From an uncultured Bacteroidota bacterium (GTDB lineage: Bacteria; Bacteroidota; Bacteroidia; Bacteroidales; SZUA-534): a DNA stretch of 64,000 nt. Of this stretch, positions 51,845 to 60,404 are shown piece by piece. Location of the stretch: assembly GCA_946414435.1 (NCBI GenBank), contig CAMKOM010000016.1, positions 1 through 64,000 of the forward strand, in the 5' to 3' direction. Each line of letters begins with the position of its first letter. The stretch's first letter is position 1. The notes beneath the pieces were generated by a model, which saw only the letters and a program-made list of their open reading frames with translations, was not told where the DNA came from and made no database searches. A program made the position numbers and the translations under genes.

Positions 51845-52546
51845 ATGGGCAAACTTTATCTTGTGCCAACGCCGGTCGGCAATCTCGAGGACATTACGCT
51901 GCGCGCGCTACGACTTTTGAAAGAGGCCGACTTCATAATGGCCGAAGACACTCGCACATCAGGTATCTTACTGAATCACTACGAGATAAAGAACAAGCTC
52001 ATCCCCTACCACAAATTCAACGAGCACCAACAGGTGGCGCATTACGCCGATATGGTGGCCGCCGCAAAATCGGCCGTGCTCATCAGCGACGCAGGCACGC
52101 CAGGCATTTCCGACCCTGGTTATCTACTTGTTAAACAGTGCATTCAGAACGACATTGAAGTTGAATGCCTGCCTGGCGCCACGGCTTTTGTGCCTGCGCT
52201 CATCAATAGCGGATTTGCCAACGACCGTTTCTGTTTCGAAGGTTTTCTGCCGCAGAAAAAAGGCCGCCAGAAGCGCATTGAGGCCGTGCGAAACGAGGAA
52301 CGGGCAATGATTTTTTACGAATCGCCCTACCGTCTGCTGAAAGCGCTTGAGCAGTTTGCCGAGGTTTTCGGCCCCGACCGCAGGGTGTGCGTATCGCGCG
52401 AAATATCTAAAATTCACGAAGAAAACTATCGCGGAACCATCAGCGAGGCCATTGCCCACTTCACCGAAACAGGTGTGAAAGGCGAGATTGTGATAGTGGT
52501 TGAAGGAAATAAAACGCGCGACAAAGGTGCGGATGAAGAAATTTAA
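51845..52546 (+). CDS. rsmI: 16S rRNA (cytidine(1402)-2'-O)-methyltransferase
   Basis: 233 residues from ATG 51845. Tetrapyrrole-methylase fold with the RsmI signature start KLYLVPTPVGNLEDITLRAL, then AEDTRTSGILLNHYEI, the SAM-binding ISDAGTPGISDPGYLLV, CLPGATAFVPALINSG and FYESPYRL. It 2'-O-methylates C1402 in the ribosomal decoding centre. Slightly short at the C-terminus compared with E. coli RsmI, as is common in Bacteroidota. Confidence 0.94.
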   Translation: MGKLYLVPTPVGNLEDITLRALRLLKEADFIMAEDTRTSGILLNHYEIKNKLIPYHKFNEHQQVAHYADMVAAAKSAVLISDAGTPGISDPGYLLVKQCIQNDIEVECLPGATAFVPALINSGFANDRFCFEGFLPQKKGRQKRIEAVRNEERAMIFYESPYRLLKALEQFAEVFGPDRRVCVSREISKIHEENYRGTISEAIAHFTETGVKGEIVIVVEGNKTRDKGADEEI

Positions 52547-52574
52547 TTTATCTTTAGCCGCTTTTTGGGGGAAA

Positions 52575-53339
52575 ATGAAAACGGATATTAAAGTTGTGAT
52601 TATTGATGACGAGGCTCACGGTGTTGAGTCAGTCAAATCGTTTATTGCAGATAACTATCCGTCGTTCAATATTTTAGGCACGGCAAACAGCGTTAAAACG
52701 GCCGTCGATTTGCTGTCGGAAACCGATGCCGACCTTGTGTTTATGGACATTGAACTGCCCGACGGCAGCGGGTTTGACATTCTGGAAAAACTCTCGAAAC
52801 GCGATTTTGATGTGATTTTTGTCACCGCGTTCAATCAATATGCCATTAAAGCATTCAAATACAGTGCAATAGACTATCTTCTAAAGCCTTTCGACTACGA
52901 TGATATGGATGCCGCAATCAAGAAAATCATCAGTCGCGGCACCAATAGCAAGCACGAGGAACAATTCAACGCCCTGCTGCAAAACACCAAACTCGACAAG
53001 CCCGAAAAAATAGTTCTGGCTACAGCCGAATCAATTGAGTTTGTGAACGTTAAGGATATTATCCACATCCAATCGGACGGCAACTACAGCACGCTGCACA
53101 TCAAGGGCCGCAACGATTTGCTGGTATCGAAAAACTTGGGTGAGTTTGAGAATATGCTCGAAGATTATCCTTTTTTCCGCACGCATCAGTCGCACCTGGT
53201 GAACCTGAATTTTGTGCAGAAAGTGTCGCGTTTCGACGGCGATGTGATAATGGAAGGCGGTTCAACAGCCATCCTATCACGCCGCAAACGCAACCAATTC
53301 CTTGAAGAGATGGCGTCGAACATTCAGCGGAAAAACTAA
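52575..53339 (+). CDS. LytTR-family response regulator
   Basis: 254 residues from ATG 52575, preceded by a purine-rich GGGGGAAA; the frame is open further upstream into rsmI but that part is not conserved-looking. Receiver domain (1-120) with acidic pair Asp11-Asp12, phosphorylation site Asp58 (VFMDIELPDG), Thr84 and Lys104. LytTR DNA-binding domain (about 150-254) with IIHIQSDGNYSTLHI and FFRTHQSHLVNL. No LytS-type histidine kinase lies next to it, so its partner is elsewhere. Confidence 0.92.
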   Translation: MKTDIKVVIIDDEAHGVESVKSFIADNYPSFNILGTANSVKTAVDLLSETDADLVFMDIELPDGSGFDILEKLSKRDFDVIFVTAFNQYAIKAFKYSAIDYLLKPFDYDDMDAAIKKIISRGTNSKHEEQFNALLQNTKLDKPEKIVLATAESIEFVNVKDIIHIQSDGNYSTLHIKGRNDLLVSKNLGEFENMLEDYPFFRTHQSHLVNLNFVQKVSRFDGDVIMEGGSTAILSRRKRNQFLEEMASNIQRKN

Positions 53340-53450
53340 CATTCGCAAAATCCGCGTGTAATTTTAAACATACAGGTCGCATTTTTATAAGCAACTTTTT
53401 GGCATTTAATTGAAAATTACAGACATTTGCGCTTTGAAATTTCAAAACCA

Positions 53451-54182
53451 ATGACGAACAAATTTTTAGGCATTTTTTGCGCTATCACACTGATGCTCGC
53501 CCTTGCATCTAGTAATATTTGCGCCCAAAACATCAAAGGAAATGGCAAAGTTAAAACCGATGTAAGACAAGTCGGCGGATTTAACCGTGTGGTTGTACAA
53601 GGTTTGGTTGAACTGTTCCTTTCACAAGAATCAACAGAAAGTGTTAAAATTGAATCGGAAGAAAATCTGATTTCTTATTTCAAAACATCGGTATCCGATA
53701 GCACATTATATGTGTTTGTCCCATCTATCAAAAAAGCCTTAAGGCTCAATGTAACAATAGCTTATAAAGATTTAAAACAAATTGTGCTACTTAACGAGGT
53801 TACACTGAATTCAGAAAAAGTTGCAAATTTCGATAATATTGAAATCATCTGCGGCGGTTCATCAAGACTGAATTTTGAGTTCAAAGCCGCAAATAGTATG
53901 ATAAAGGTTCTTGACAACAGCAATGTTTCGCTGCGCGGCTACACAGAGAATCTGACCATTGAGGCGCACGATGAAACCGAAGTTAATGCCTTCGACTTAC
54001 AATCAGACTATTGCACTATTATCGGTTCGGGCTATGCAGAAATTTCAATCAACGCTAAAAAGAAACTAGGCATTACTATGTCGGGCAGCTGCAACTTGTA
54101 CTATATGGGAGAAGCCAACATCTGGCAGCGCAACTTCACAAGTAGCGGTCTGATTACCAAGCGCAAAACCGGAGCAAAATAA
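53451..54182 (+). CDS. Secreted DUF2807 (head GIN domain) protein
   Basis: 243 residues from ATG 53451, signal peptide about 1-26 (ending NICAQ). The mature protein is a right-handed beta-helix-like DUF2807 domain. It opens with NIKGNGKVKTDVRQVGGFNR and VVVQGLVELFLSQES and continues as repeated short strands (FDNIEIICGGSSRLNFEF, NLTIEAHDETEV) to SGSCNLYYMGEA. The family is abundant in Bacteroidota and of unknown function; some members are envelope-stress-linked, which I cannot test here. It stands alone. Confidence 0.85.
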   Translation: MTNKFLGIFCAITLMLALASSNICAQNIKGNGKVKTDVRQVGGFNRVVVQGLVELFLSQESTESVKIESEENLISYFKTSVSDSTLYVFVPSIKKALRLNVTIAYKDLKQIVLLNEVTLNSEKVANFDNIEIICGGSSRLNFEFKAANSMIKVLDNSNVSLRGYTENLTIEAHDETEVNAFDLQSDYCTIIGSGYAEISINAKKKLGITMSGSCNLYYMGEANIWQRNFTSSGLITKRKTGAK

Positions 54183-54273
54183 TTACGCGGTACTTTCTCG
54201 TTTTCATTTTTGCCTGTCGGATTATCGTCCGTCAACAAAATCCGTTATATTTACGTGACTTAACGCAAAAACA

Positions 54274-54546
54274 ATGAATCGCGAACAATATGACGGACAA
54301 GCCGACGAACTTACCAAGAAGCAAGATTATCTGAACCTTGTCCTATACAACGATGACTTCAACACCTTTGAACATGTGATTGAAAGTCTAATAGATGTGT
54401 GCCATCACACACCAGAACAAGCAGAGCAGTGCGCCATTATTGTGCACTACAAAGGCCGCTACGAGGTTAAATCGGGCAGTTACAAACGGCTGCTGCCGAT
54501 GAAAAACAGCCTGATCGACAGAGAACTAACCGCCACAATTGAATAA
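54274..54546 (+). CDS. clpS: ATP-dependent Clp protease adaptor ClpS
   Basis: 90 residues. The N-degron-binding core is recognisable: LVLYNDDFNTFEHVIESLID contains the NDD(x)NT-type pocket residues, followed by EQAEQCAIIVHYKGRYEVKSG. ClpS delivers N-end-rule substrates to ClpA/ClpC. The nfeD gene starts 2 bp after its stop. TATATTTA near 54247 is a near match to the -7 consensus. Confidence 0.9.
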   Translation: MNREQYDGQADELTKKQDYLNLVLYNDDFNTFEHVIESLIDVCHHTPEQAEQCAIIVHYKGRYEVKSGSYKRLLPMKNSLIDRELTATIE

Positions 54547-54548
54547 AT

Positions 54549-55013
54549 ATGTCACTAACAGGTATTGTTATAATATTGCTGATAGCTCTGTCGCTCATCT
54601 TTCTTGAGATTTTTGTGCTACCAGGCATCAACGTGGCCGGAATTTTAGGTTTACTGATGATGATTGCCGGAATATATTTGGCATACAGCCAGATAGGCAC
54701 GCCAACGGCACACTACGTTTTGGCCGCAACTCTGATTTTGGGAACGCTAATACTGACTTTCGGTCTTCGCTCATCCACCTGGCGCAAAGTGTCGCTTGAT
54801 ACCGCCATTGAGGGCAAAGCTTTCGGCAATGTGGCTGAAAGCGTGAAAGTTGGTGACCGCGGCACCGCCCTCACCCGCCTTGGCCCCATTGGAACCGTGC
54901 AAATCAACGGAATGACTTTTGAGGCGAAATCGGCAAACATCATCGATGCTAAAACCGCGATAGAAGTAACCGAAATAGTTGGTAACGAAATAATTGTCAA
55001 ACCTTTAAAATAA
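54549..55013 (+). CDS. NfeD-family membrane protein (short form)
   Basis: 154 residues: three close-packed membrane helices (about 4-22, 28-47 and 54-73) and a C-terminal OB-fold (about 85-154, GDRGTALTRLGPIGTVQING ... NEIIVKPL). It lacks the ClpP-like protease domain of long NfeD proteins. Short NfeD proteins are encoded beside flotillins, as here (floA begins 6 bp downstream), and act with them in membrane-domain organisation. Confidence 0.9.
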   Translation: MSLTGIVIILLIALSLIFLEIFVLPGINVAGILGLLMMIAGIYLAYSQIGTPTAHYVLAATLILGTLILTFGLRSSTWRKVSLDTAIEGKAFGNVAESVKVGDRGTALTRLGPIGTVQINGMTFEAKSANIIDAKTAIEVTEIVGNEIIVKPLK

Positions 55014-55019
55014 AACGCG

Positions 55020-56018
55020 ATGGTACTTACATCAACTACTGCCTTGGTAATCTGCATAGTGGCCGGATTCATCGGCTTGTGGATACTATTCTATTTTATT
55101 CCTGTGGGACTATGGTTTACGGCTCTCATCTCAGGTGTTCACATCTCGCTGTTGCAACTCATTCTTATGCGTTGGCGAAAAGTTCCACCTCAGACCATTG
55201 TCCGTGCGATGATTGAGGCTCATAAGGCTGGCCTTCAAGGAATTAAACGCGATGACCTTGAGGCGCACTTTCTAGCTGGCGGACACGTTGAAGCCGTTGT
55301 CCACGCATTGGTTTCGGCCGAGAAAGCCAACATCGACCTGAACTTCAAAATGGCCACTGCCATTGACCTTGCTGGTCGCGATGTTTTTGAGGCCGTGCAA
55401 ATGTCGGTAAATCCAAAAGTTATTGATACACCACCGGTTACAGCTGTAGCCAAAGACGGTATACAACTTATCGCCAAAGCCCGTGTAACGGTGCGCGCCA
55501 ACATAAAGCAACTGGTTGGCGGCGCAGGCGAAGAAACTGTTCTAGCCCGCGTTGGCGAGGGTATTGTGTCGTCAATCGGCTCGTCGGCAAACCACAAGAG
55601 CGTGCTCGAAAACCCCGACAGCATCTCGCGCGTGGTGCTTGAGAAAGGCCTTGATGCCGGAACTGCTTTCGAGATTCTCTCTATCGACATTGCAGACATC
55701 GACATAGGCAAAAACATTGGCGCCGTACTGCAAATGGACCAAGCCGAAGCCGACAAGAACATCGCGCAAGCGAAAGCTGAGGAACGCCGCGCAATGGCAG
55801 TGGCCCAGGAACAGGAAATGAAGGCTTTGGCGCAAGAGATGCGTGCAAAAGTTATTGAAGCCGAGGCCGAAGTTCCGCGCGCTATGGCCGAAGCCTTCCG
55901 CGCTGGAAATCTGGGGATTATGGATTACTACAAGATGAAAAACATTGAGGCCGACACAGCTATGCGCGAAAGCATTGCCACCCCGCCGGCACAAAACAAA
56001 CCGAAACAGAGCAAGTAA
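55020..56018 (+). CDS. floA: Flotillin-like protein FloA
   Basis: 332 residues. An N-terminal membrane segment (about 8-48, with a hairpin-like pair of hydrophobic stretches) is followed by the FloA-type SPFH domain ([54 protein letters not shown]). A C-terminal Ala/Glu coiled coil follows (about 235-300, [20 protein letters not shown]). It scaffolds functional membrane microdomains. Length and motifs match the family. Confidence 0.94.
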   Translation: MVLTSTTALVICIVAGFIGLWILFYFIPVGLWFTALISGVHISLLQLILMRWRKVPPQTIVRAMIEAHKAGLQGIKRDDLEAHFLAGGHVEAVVHALVSAEKANIDLNFKMATAIDLAGRDVFEAVQMSVNPKVIDTPPVTAVAKDGIQLIAKARVTVRANIKQLVGGAGEETVLARVGEGIVSSIGSSANHKSVLENPDSISRVVLEKGLDAGTAFEILSIDIADIDIGKNIGAVLQMDQAEADKNIAQAKAEERRAMAVAQEQEMKALAQEMRAKVIEAEAEVPRAMAEAFRAGNLGIMDYYKMKNIEADTAMRESIATPPAQNKPKQSK

Positions 56019-56040
56019 ATTAGCGATATGGATAAAGAAA

Positions 56041-56072
56041 TGGCGCATTTGGGAACAGATGCGCTATTTTTT
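56041..56072 (+). terminator. Terminator of clpS-nfeD-floA
   Basis: TGGCGCAT (56041-56048) pairs with ATGCGCTA (56059-56066), including one G-T pair, around a 10-nt loop, followed by TTTTTT. Confidence 0.8.
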
Positions 56073-56200
56073 ATGATTACAACATATGACAATGAGAAAA
56101 CTCGCAACTCTACATGCCACATACTACACTTGCAAGCGAAACAGCATGCATTGCTCAAGTTTGCAACGAAAAACCGGTGGTCAGGCTGCGGGCTTTCGCT

Positions 56201-57130
56201 TTAAATCATCAATTTATAATTGTCGAAAATCTTATCTACTATAGATTTAAACAATTCGGAATTATCGATTGATTTCAAGCGATCGAAAACGCCGGTGGGG
56301 TTTTCAAAGGCTTGTGAAAAATATTTCCATAGTTCCTTTTGGCGGCTCAGGCAACTGCTGGCACTGTGGTTGGCGTACCACTCTGCAATGTCAGCCACAA
56401 ACTGCCTGAACGGCATTGCATTGTTGATTGGCAAGTTTTTGATTTGTAATCCTATATATGGATTGACGATTGCGCCGCGGCCAATCATATACCCCTTCAG
56501 GTTCGGTAAACTGATGTTGGCGTCGGCTGCGCAAGCGATGTCGCCGTTATAGACAATGGGATTGAGTGAGTTGCCAGCAGATTCGATGAACGCCTTGCGG
56601 TAAGGTTCGCCGTCGTATTGTTGCTCGGCTGTCCGTGCGTGAACAATCAACTCGTTGAGTTTGAATTTGTTGAATACTTCGATAATTGCAGGAAACTCAT
56701 CGGGCGAACTGAATCCGATGCGAATCTTCACCGATAGTTCGGCTTTTAAGCGGCCGATGGTGCTATCGAACAGACGTTCAAGGTTTTCCAAATCGCGCAA
56801 CAATGCGGCGCCGCGGTTTTTGCTCACCACAAACTTTATGGGGCAACCCATATTCCAATTCACTTTCGGGTAACCTAAATCGTTGAGAATGTTGGCCATT
56901 GCCACAAATGCGTCGGCATTGTTGCTCAAAAGTTGCGGCACAAGGTTAACACTTTTGCTGATGCCCGAAAATCGGCGGGCAAGCACTTGCGGTTTAGGCA
57001 TAGAGCGCTCATCGGCAAGCATATACGGCGCAAAAATCTCTTCGAAACCGCCCACTTTGGCAATGGCGTTCATAAACGGCGCGTCAATCAGCCCCAGCAT
57101 TGGCGCAAGTTGCACAATCTTCTCATCCAT
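56201..57130 (-). CDS. tRNA-dihydrouridine synthase family protein
   Basis: 309 residues, TIM-barrel Dus. FMN-binding LAPMLGLIDAPFMNAIAKVGG at the start, the catalytic-Cys motif NWNMGCPIKFVVSKNRGAAL, LSVKIRIG, ELIVHARTAEQQYDGEP with the FMN-contacting His/Arg, NGDIACAAD, and GYMIGRGAIVNPYI. It reduces uridines in tRNA D-loops. Slightly diverged from the main DusB group (APMLG in place of APMAG), so the target position is unclear. It is the last gene of the argH operon. Confidence 0.88.
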   Translation of the reverse strand: MDEKIVQLAPMLGLIDAPFMNAIAKVGGFEEIFAPYMLADERSMPKPQVLARRFSGISKSVNLVPQLLSNNADAFVAMANILNDLGYPKVNWNMGCPIKFVVSKNRGAALLRDLENLERLFDSTIGRLKAELSVKIRIGFSSPDEFPAIIEVFNKFKLNELIVHARTAEQQYDGEPYRKAFIESAGNSLNPIVYNGDIACAADANISLPNLKGYMIGRGAIVNPYIGLQIKNLPINNAMPFRQFVADIAEWYANHSASSCLSRQKELWKYFSQAFENPTGVFDRLKSIDNSELFKSIVDKIFDNYKLMI

Positions 57131-57136
57131 AGCGTT

Positions 57137-58552
57137 TTACGGATAGACAACGTTCACAGAGCCTTTGCGCTCAATGGTCTGGCCGTTTTGCAGTTTGGCC
57201 TTCAGATAGTAGAGATAGCCGCCTTCGGCCACCTGCTTGCCGCTGTGGGTACCGTCCCAACGGTTGTCGGGACTTGACGAAACAAAGACGCGCCCACCGT
57301 AACGGTCATAAACAATAAACTCAAAATCAACTATTTGCGCCGATTTCACCACGGGGCCAAAGTCGTCGTTCAGACCGTCGCCGTTTGGCGTGAAGGCGGT
57401 TGGCAGCCACATATCAGCCTGACGTTCAACGCAAACCGTGTTCGATTGGCTCAATCGATTCCCATCAGCCGCTTCAACACGAATGCAAAAATTCTGTGCG
57501 CGGTCATCGGCTATCTCGTTGAAGTTCAGTTCGATTGATGTGTCGGTAAAATCGGTTGCGACAGTTTTTTCCGCACCGCCGTCAACGCTGCAAAAAACGG
57601 TGTACTGCTCACTGTTTGAGAGCGAATGGTTCCACTTCACTTGCATAGATTCTACATCCGCATTGGCTTCTATCACAATAGGATAGACTTCGTTAGTTGT
57701 GAAAATAGGCTCGCCGCAAAAATTCAATGCACTCAGGGTATAGGCGGCATTGGCATTATCTGCATTGAAGATGAATGTAGGCTGTGAAAAGTCAGTTATC
57801 TGGCTGTCGCTCAGTTTTTGACCATCAGAAAATTGCTGAATGGAATAACCTTGCAAATCAGCATCAACGTCGATTCTGCAATGAAGTTCCACTGTGCCCT
57901 GACGGTTCACAATCGTGTCGATGCCAATGAGCGACTGGTCGGGCAATATAGGCTTGAAAGTCGTGTAACTGATTATGTTTGAGAGCGATTTAAGCCCGTT
58001 TTGCAGCGTGGCGACAACCATAAAATTATAATCGGTGCCGTCTTCAAGTCTGTCGGTGGCGAATGTTGTGTCAGCGGTTGAGCCAAACTCGCTGTATGGT
58101 TGCCCAATTTTGCGGCCCAAAACCGCGTAACTGGCAACATTGGCGCCAATGTATGCCGACCAATTGAGAATCAGCGAGTTGCTGCATTTATCATAATCGC
58201 CACTGCGCAAAAAAACCGTCTGATGGGCATCGCTCAATGGGGCATTGTGATCGCCTGCAATCGATGTCGATACGGCGTATCGCTCGGCGTGCTCAAACGG
58301 GTGCGCTTTAACATCTTGATATTCACGCATATTGGCAGGCAACGAATCGACAACCAGCACCCATTTGTCGTTTTCCCAATGATAAACGGCAAACGACTGT
58401 CCGTTTACCACTTCGGCAACATCCCATTTGATGGTGACGCGCCGCTCGCTCATCGTGTCAACGCTCACACTGCTGATTTCGGCATAGCGCCCGCCTTGTG
58501 CAAACGCCTGATTTGCAGCCAACAACAGCAATATGGCGAGCAGACGTCGCAT
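57137..58552 (-). CDS. Secreted fibronectin-III-like protein with T9SS type-B sorting domain
   Basis: 471 residues with a signal peptide (about 1-18, ending AFAQ) and three or four FN3-like beta sandwiches (about 25-375, phrases like LEDGTDYNFMVVATLQNGLK). The gliding-motility-associated type-B C-terminal domain begins at about 380: WLPTAFTPNGDGLNDDFGP, FEFIVYDRYGGRVFVSS and RWDGTHSGKQVAEGGYLYYL. Type-B tails direct export by T9SS. It sits between argH (5 bp) and dus (6 bp) with no metabolic link, so co-transcription may be incidental. Confidence 0.88.
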   Translation of the reverse strand: MRRLLAILLLLAANQAFAQGGRYAEISSVSVDTMSERRVTIKWDVAEVVNGQSFAVYHWENDKWVLVVDSLPANMREYQDVKAHPFEHAERYAVSTSIAGDHNAPLSDAHQTVFLRSGDYDKCSNSLILNWSAYIGANVASYAVLGRKIGQPYSEFGSTADTTFATDRLEDGTDYNFMVVATLQNGLKSLSNIISYTTFKPILPDQSLIGIDTIVNRQGTVELHCRIDVDADLQGYSIQQFSDGQKLSDSQITDFSQPTFIFNADNANAAYTLSALNFCGEPIFTTNEVYPIVIEANADVESMQVKWNHSLSNSEQYTVFCSVDGGAEKTVATDFTDTSIELNFNEIADDRAQNFCIRVEAADGNRLSQSNTVCVERQADMWLPTAFTPNGDGLNDDFGPVVKSAQIVDFEFIVYDRYGGRVFVSSSPDNRWDGTHSGKQVAEGGYLYYLKAKLQNGQTIERKGSVNVVYP

Positions 58553-58557
58553 CAGCG

Positions 58558-59889
58558 TTATTTCACAAGCGAATTGACAGCCGCTTCAACCGACGCAAAG
58601 TCGAACGATGCGCTCACTTCGGCAAACTTGCGGTCAATTTGGTCGTTACACAGGTTGCCGATGCTGCCTTCGTGGGTGTGGTTGATGTGCGTTTCGGGCA
58701 CAAAACGGCCGTCTTTAATGTCGAAAGCCACCTGCTTGTAGGCATCGCGGAAAGGCACGCCCGACAGCACCAGTTTGTTCACCACTTCAACGCTGAAAGC
58801 CAACTGATATTTAGGCTCTTTCATAATGTCCTTGCGCACTTCGGTGTTCTTCAGCATCAGTTCGGCCAGGCGCAGGCAGTCTTTCAAATCGTTGATGGCG
58901 GGAATTATCTGTTCCTTAAGCAGTTGCAAGTCGCGGTGATAGCCCGACGGCAGGTTCGATATGGTGAGCGTGATGTCGGTTGGCAGCGCCTTGATGCGGT
59001 TGCACTTGCCGCGCACAAGTTCCCAAACATCGGGGTTTTTCTTGTGCGGCATAATCGACGAGCCAGTCGTAAATTCGTCGGGAAGATGCACAAAACCAAG
59101 GTCTTGCGAGTTGTACATACACATATCCATCGCCATTCGGCTCAGCGTTTGCGCCATTGCGGCCATTGCAAAACTCAAATCCTGTTCGGTTTTGCCGCGG
59201 CCCATTTGAGCGCATACCACGTTGTAGTTCAAATCACTGAAACCCAACAGTTTGGTTGTGAGTGTGCGGTTGAGCGGGAACGATGAGCCGTATCCAGCCG
59301 CCGAGCCCAGCGGGTTCTGATTGATAACCTTGTAGGCCGCGCTCAGCATCCGAAGGTCGTCGGTCAGGCATTCGGCGTAAGCCCCAAACCACAGTCCGAA
59401 CGACGACGGCATAGCCACCTGCAGGTGGGTGTAGCCAGGCATCAGGTCGTCTTTGTGTTTGTCGCTCAAGGCGATAAGTGTTTTGAAGAGCGATGCCGCA
59501 AGGTCGAAAATCTGACGGACTTCGTGGCGCAGATAGAGTTTCATATCCACAAGCACCTGGTCGTTGCGCGAGCGGCCGCTGTGCACCTTCTTGCCCATAT
59601 CGCCCAGCGAGCGCGTGAGCATCAGTTCCACCTGCGAGTGGATGTCTTCAACATCGTCTTCAATCTTGAGTTTTCCTGCGGCGGCCGTAGCGTAAATCTT
59701 TTTGAGTTCGGCCAGCAGCGTGTCCAGTTCGTTTTTCTCAAGCAGGCCGATGGTCTGCAGCATTGTGATGTGCGCCATTGTGCCCATCACGTCGAACGGC
59801 GCCAGGTACAGGTCCATTTCGCGGTCGAGCCCGACGGTGAACTGCTCGACAAGTTCGTTTGTGGCAATGCCCTTATCCCAAAGTTTCAT
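58558..59889 (-). CDS. argH: Argininosuccinate lyase
   Basis: 443 residues from ATG 59889 (MKLWDKGIATNELVEQFTVG); the frame is open 13 codons further but that part is atypical. Fumarase/aspartase superfamily blocks: DVEDIHSQVELML, KVHSGRSRNDQVLVDMKLYL, GYTHLQVAMP with the catalytic His, and the signature GSSIMPHKKNPDVWEL with the flexible-loop Ser. It cleaves argininosuccinate to arginine and fumarate. The Bacteroidota version is a little shorter than the E. coli enzyme. Confidence 0.95.
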   Translation of the reverse strand: MKLWDKGIATNELVEQFTVGLDREMDLYLAPFDVMGTMAHITMLQTIGLLEKNELDTLLAELKKIYATAAAGKLKIEDDVEDIHSQVELMLTRSLGDMGKKVHSGRSRNDQVLVDMKLYLRHEVRQIFDLAASLFKTLIALSDKHKDDLMPGYTHLQVAMPSSFGLWFGAYAECLTDDLRMLSAAYKVINQNPLGSAAGYGSSFPLNRTLTTKLLGFSDLNYNVVCAQMGRGKTEQDLSFAMAAMAQTLSRMAMDMCMYNSQDLGFVHLPDEFTTGSSIMPHKKNPDVWELVRGKCNRIKALPTDITLTISNLPSGYHRDLQLLKEQIIPAINDLKDCLRLAELMLKNTEVRKDIMKEPKYQLAFSVEVVNKLVLSGVPFRDAYKQVAFDIKDGRFVPETHINHTHEGSIGNLCNDQIDRKFAEVSASFDFASVEAAVNSLVK

Positions 59890-59957
59890 TTGTATCTGTT
59901 TTATTGTCTGATAAATAGATGGACGCAACGCATTGCGCCACCGAGTTGTACGGCTGA

Positions 59958-59965
59958 CAAATGTA
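59958..59965 (-). promoter_or_regulatory. Bacteroidota -7 element TACATTTG upstream of argH
   Basis: Exact TAnnTTTG on the minus strand, 68 bp before the argH ATG. A TTGG lies about 24 bp further up, longer than ideal spacing. Confidence 0.5.
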
Positions 59966-60020
59966 GCAATTTAGTGCGTATTGGGCGCACCAATAAATAA
60001 TGTATTGTGAATGTGCTGAA

Positions 60021-60167
60021 TCAGGCAGTGGTGGTCGATGCCGATTTTTCGGCCAGCAGATGAACAAGTCCGCGGTGGAATCTTCGAATCAATACTCTGG
60101 ATTTGCTGTAAACAGCGCATGAAAAATCAAAAATCGCCAGAAAAATCAATGCCAATCGAACTATCAT
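60021..60167 (-). CDS. Candidate small lipoprotein (48 residues)
   Basis: A 48-codon frame begins MIVRLALIFLAIFDFSC, a short positively charged start, a hydrophobic core and a lipobox-like FSC. It continues with a basic tail (SKSRVLIRRFHRGLVHLLAE) and ends in TGA. A TACATTTG -7 element lies 23 bp upstream and the bases before the ATG are purine-rich (GAAAGAG). Against it: the frame is short, codon use is unremarkable and no homologue is known to me. It lies between argH and nqrF on the same strand. Confidence 0.3.
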   Translation of the reverse strand: MIVRLALIFLAIFDFSCAVYSKSRVLIRRFHRGLVHLLAEKSASTTTA

Positions 60168-60189
60168 CTCTTTCAAATTTTAAACACTG

Positions 60190-60197
60190 CAAATGTA
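60190..60197 (-). promoter_or_regulatory. Bacteroidota -7 element TACATTTG, possible small-gene promoter
   Basis: Exact TAnnTTTG on the minus strand within the 515-bp argH-nqrF gap. No TTTG at the -33 distance. It could drive the candidate small lipoprotein at 60021-60167 or a longer argH leader. Confidence 0.35.
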
Positions 60198-60344
60198 CGC
60201 AAGCATGGGCTGATGGTTAGTTTTATTTGACAAATAGAGTGATTTGATACGTGAGCGGAAAAGTGTTGCTGCAGCTAGCATACAAGCGTTTTTCACCATA
60301 TTATTTCTTATTGTCTGATTTCTTGGAAAATATGGAAATCATAT

Positions 60345-60381
60345 CAAAAAAAATCCCCGCCAGCCAAAAGCCGCGGGGATT
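60345..60381 (-). terminator. Terminator of the nqr operon
   Basis: AATCCCCGC (60352-60360) pairs with GCGGGGATT (60373-60381), a 9-bp GC-rich stem, followed on the minus strand by a T run (60353-60345). It lies 24 bp after the nqrF stop. Confidence 0.92.
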
Positions 60382-60404
60382 TGTCAATATCAACCTCGAA
60401 AGAA

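Noticed and set aside
56150..56200. Terminator after dus on the minus strand
   Set aside because: A short T run follows GC-rich sequence, but no convincing stem could be paired.
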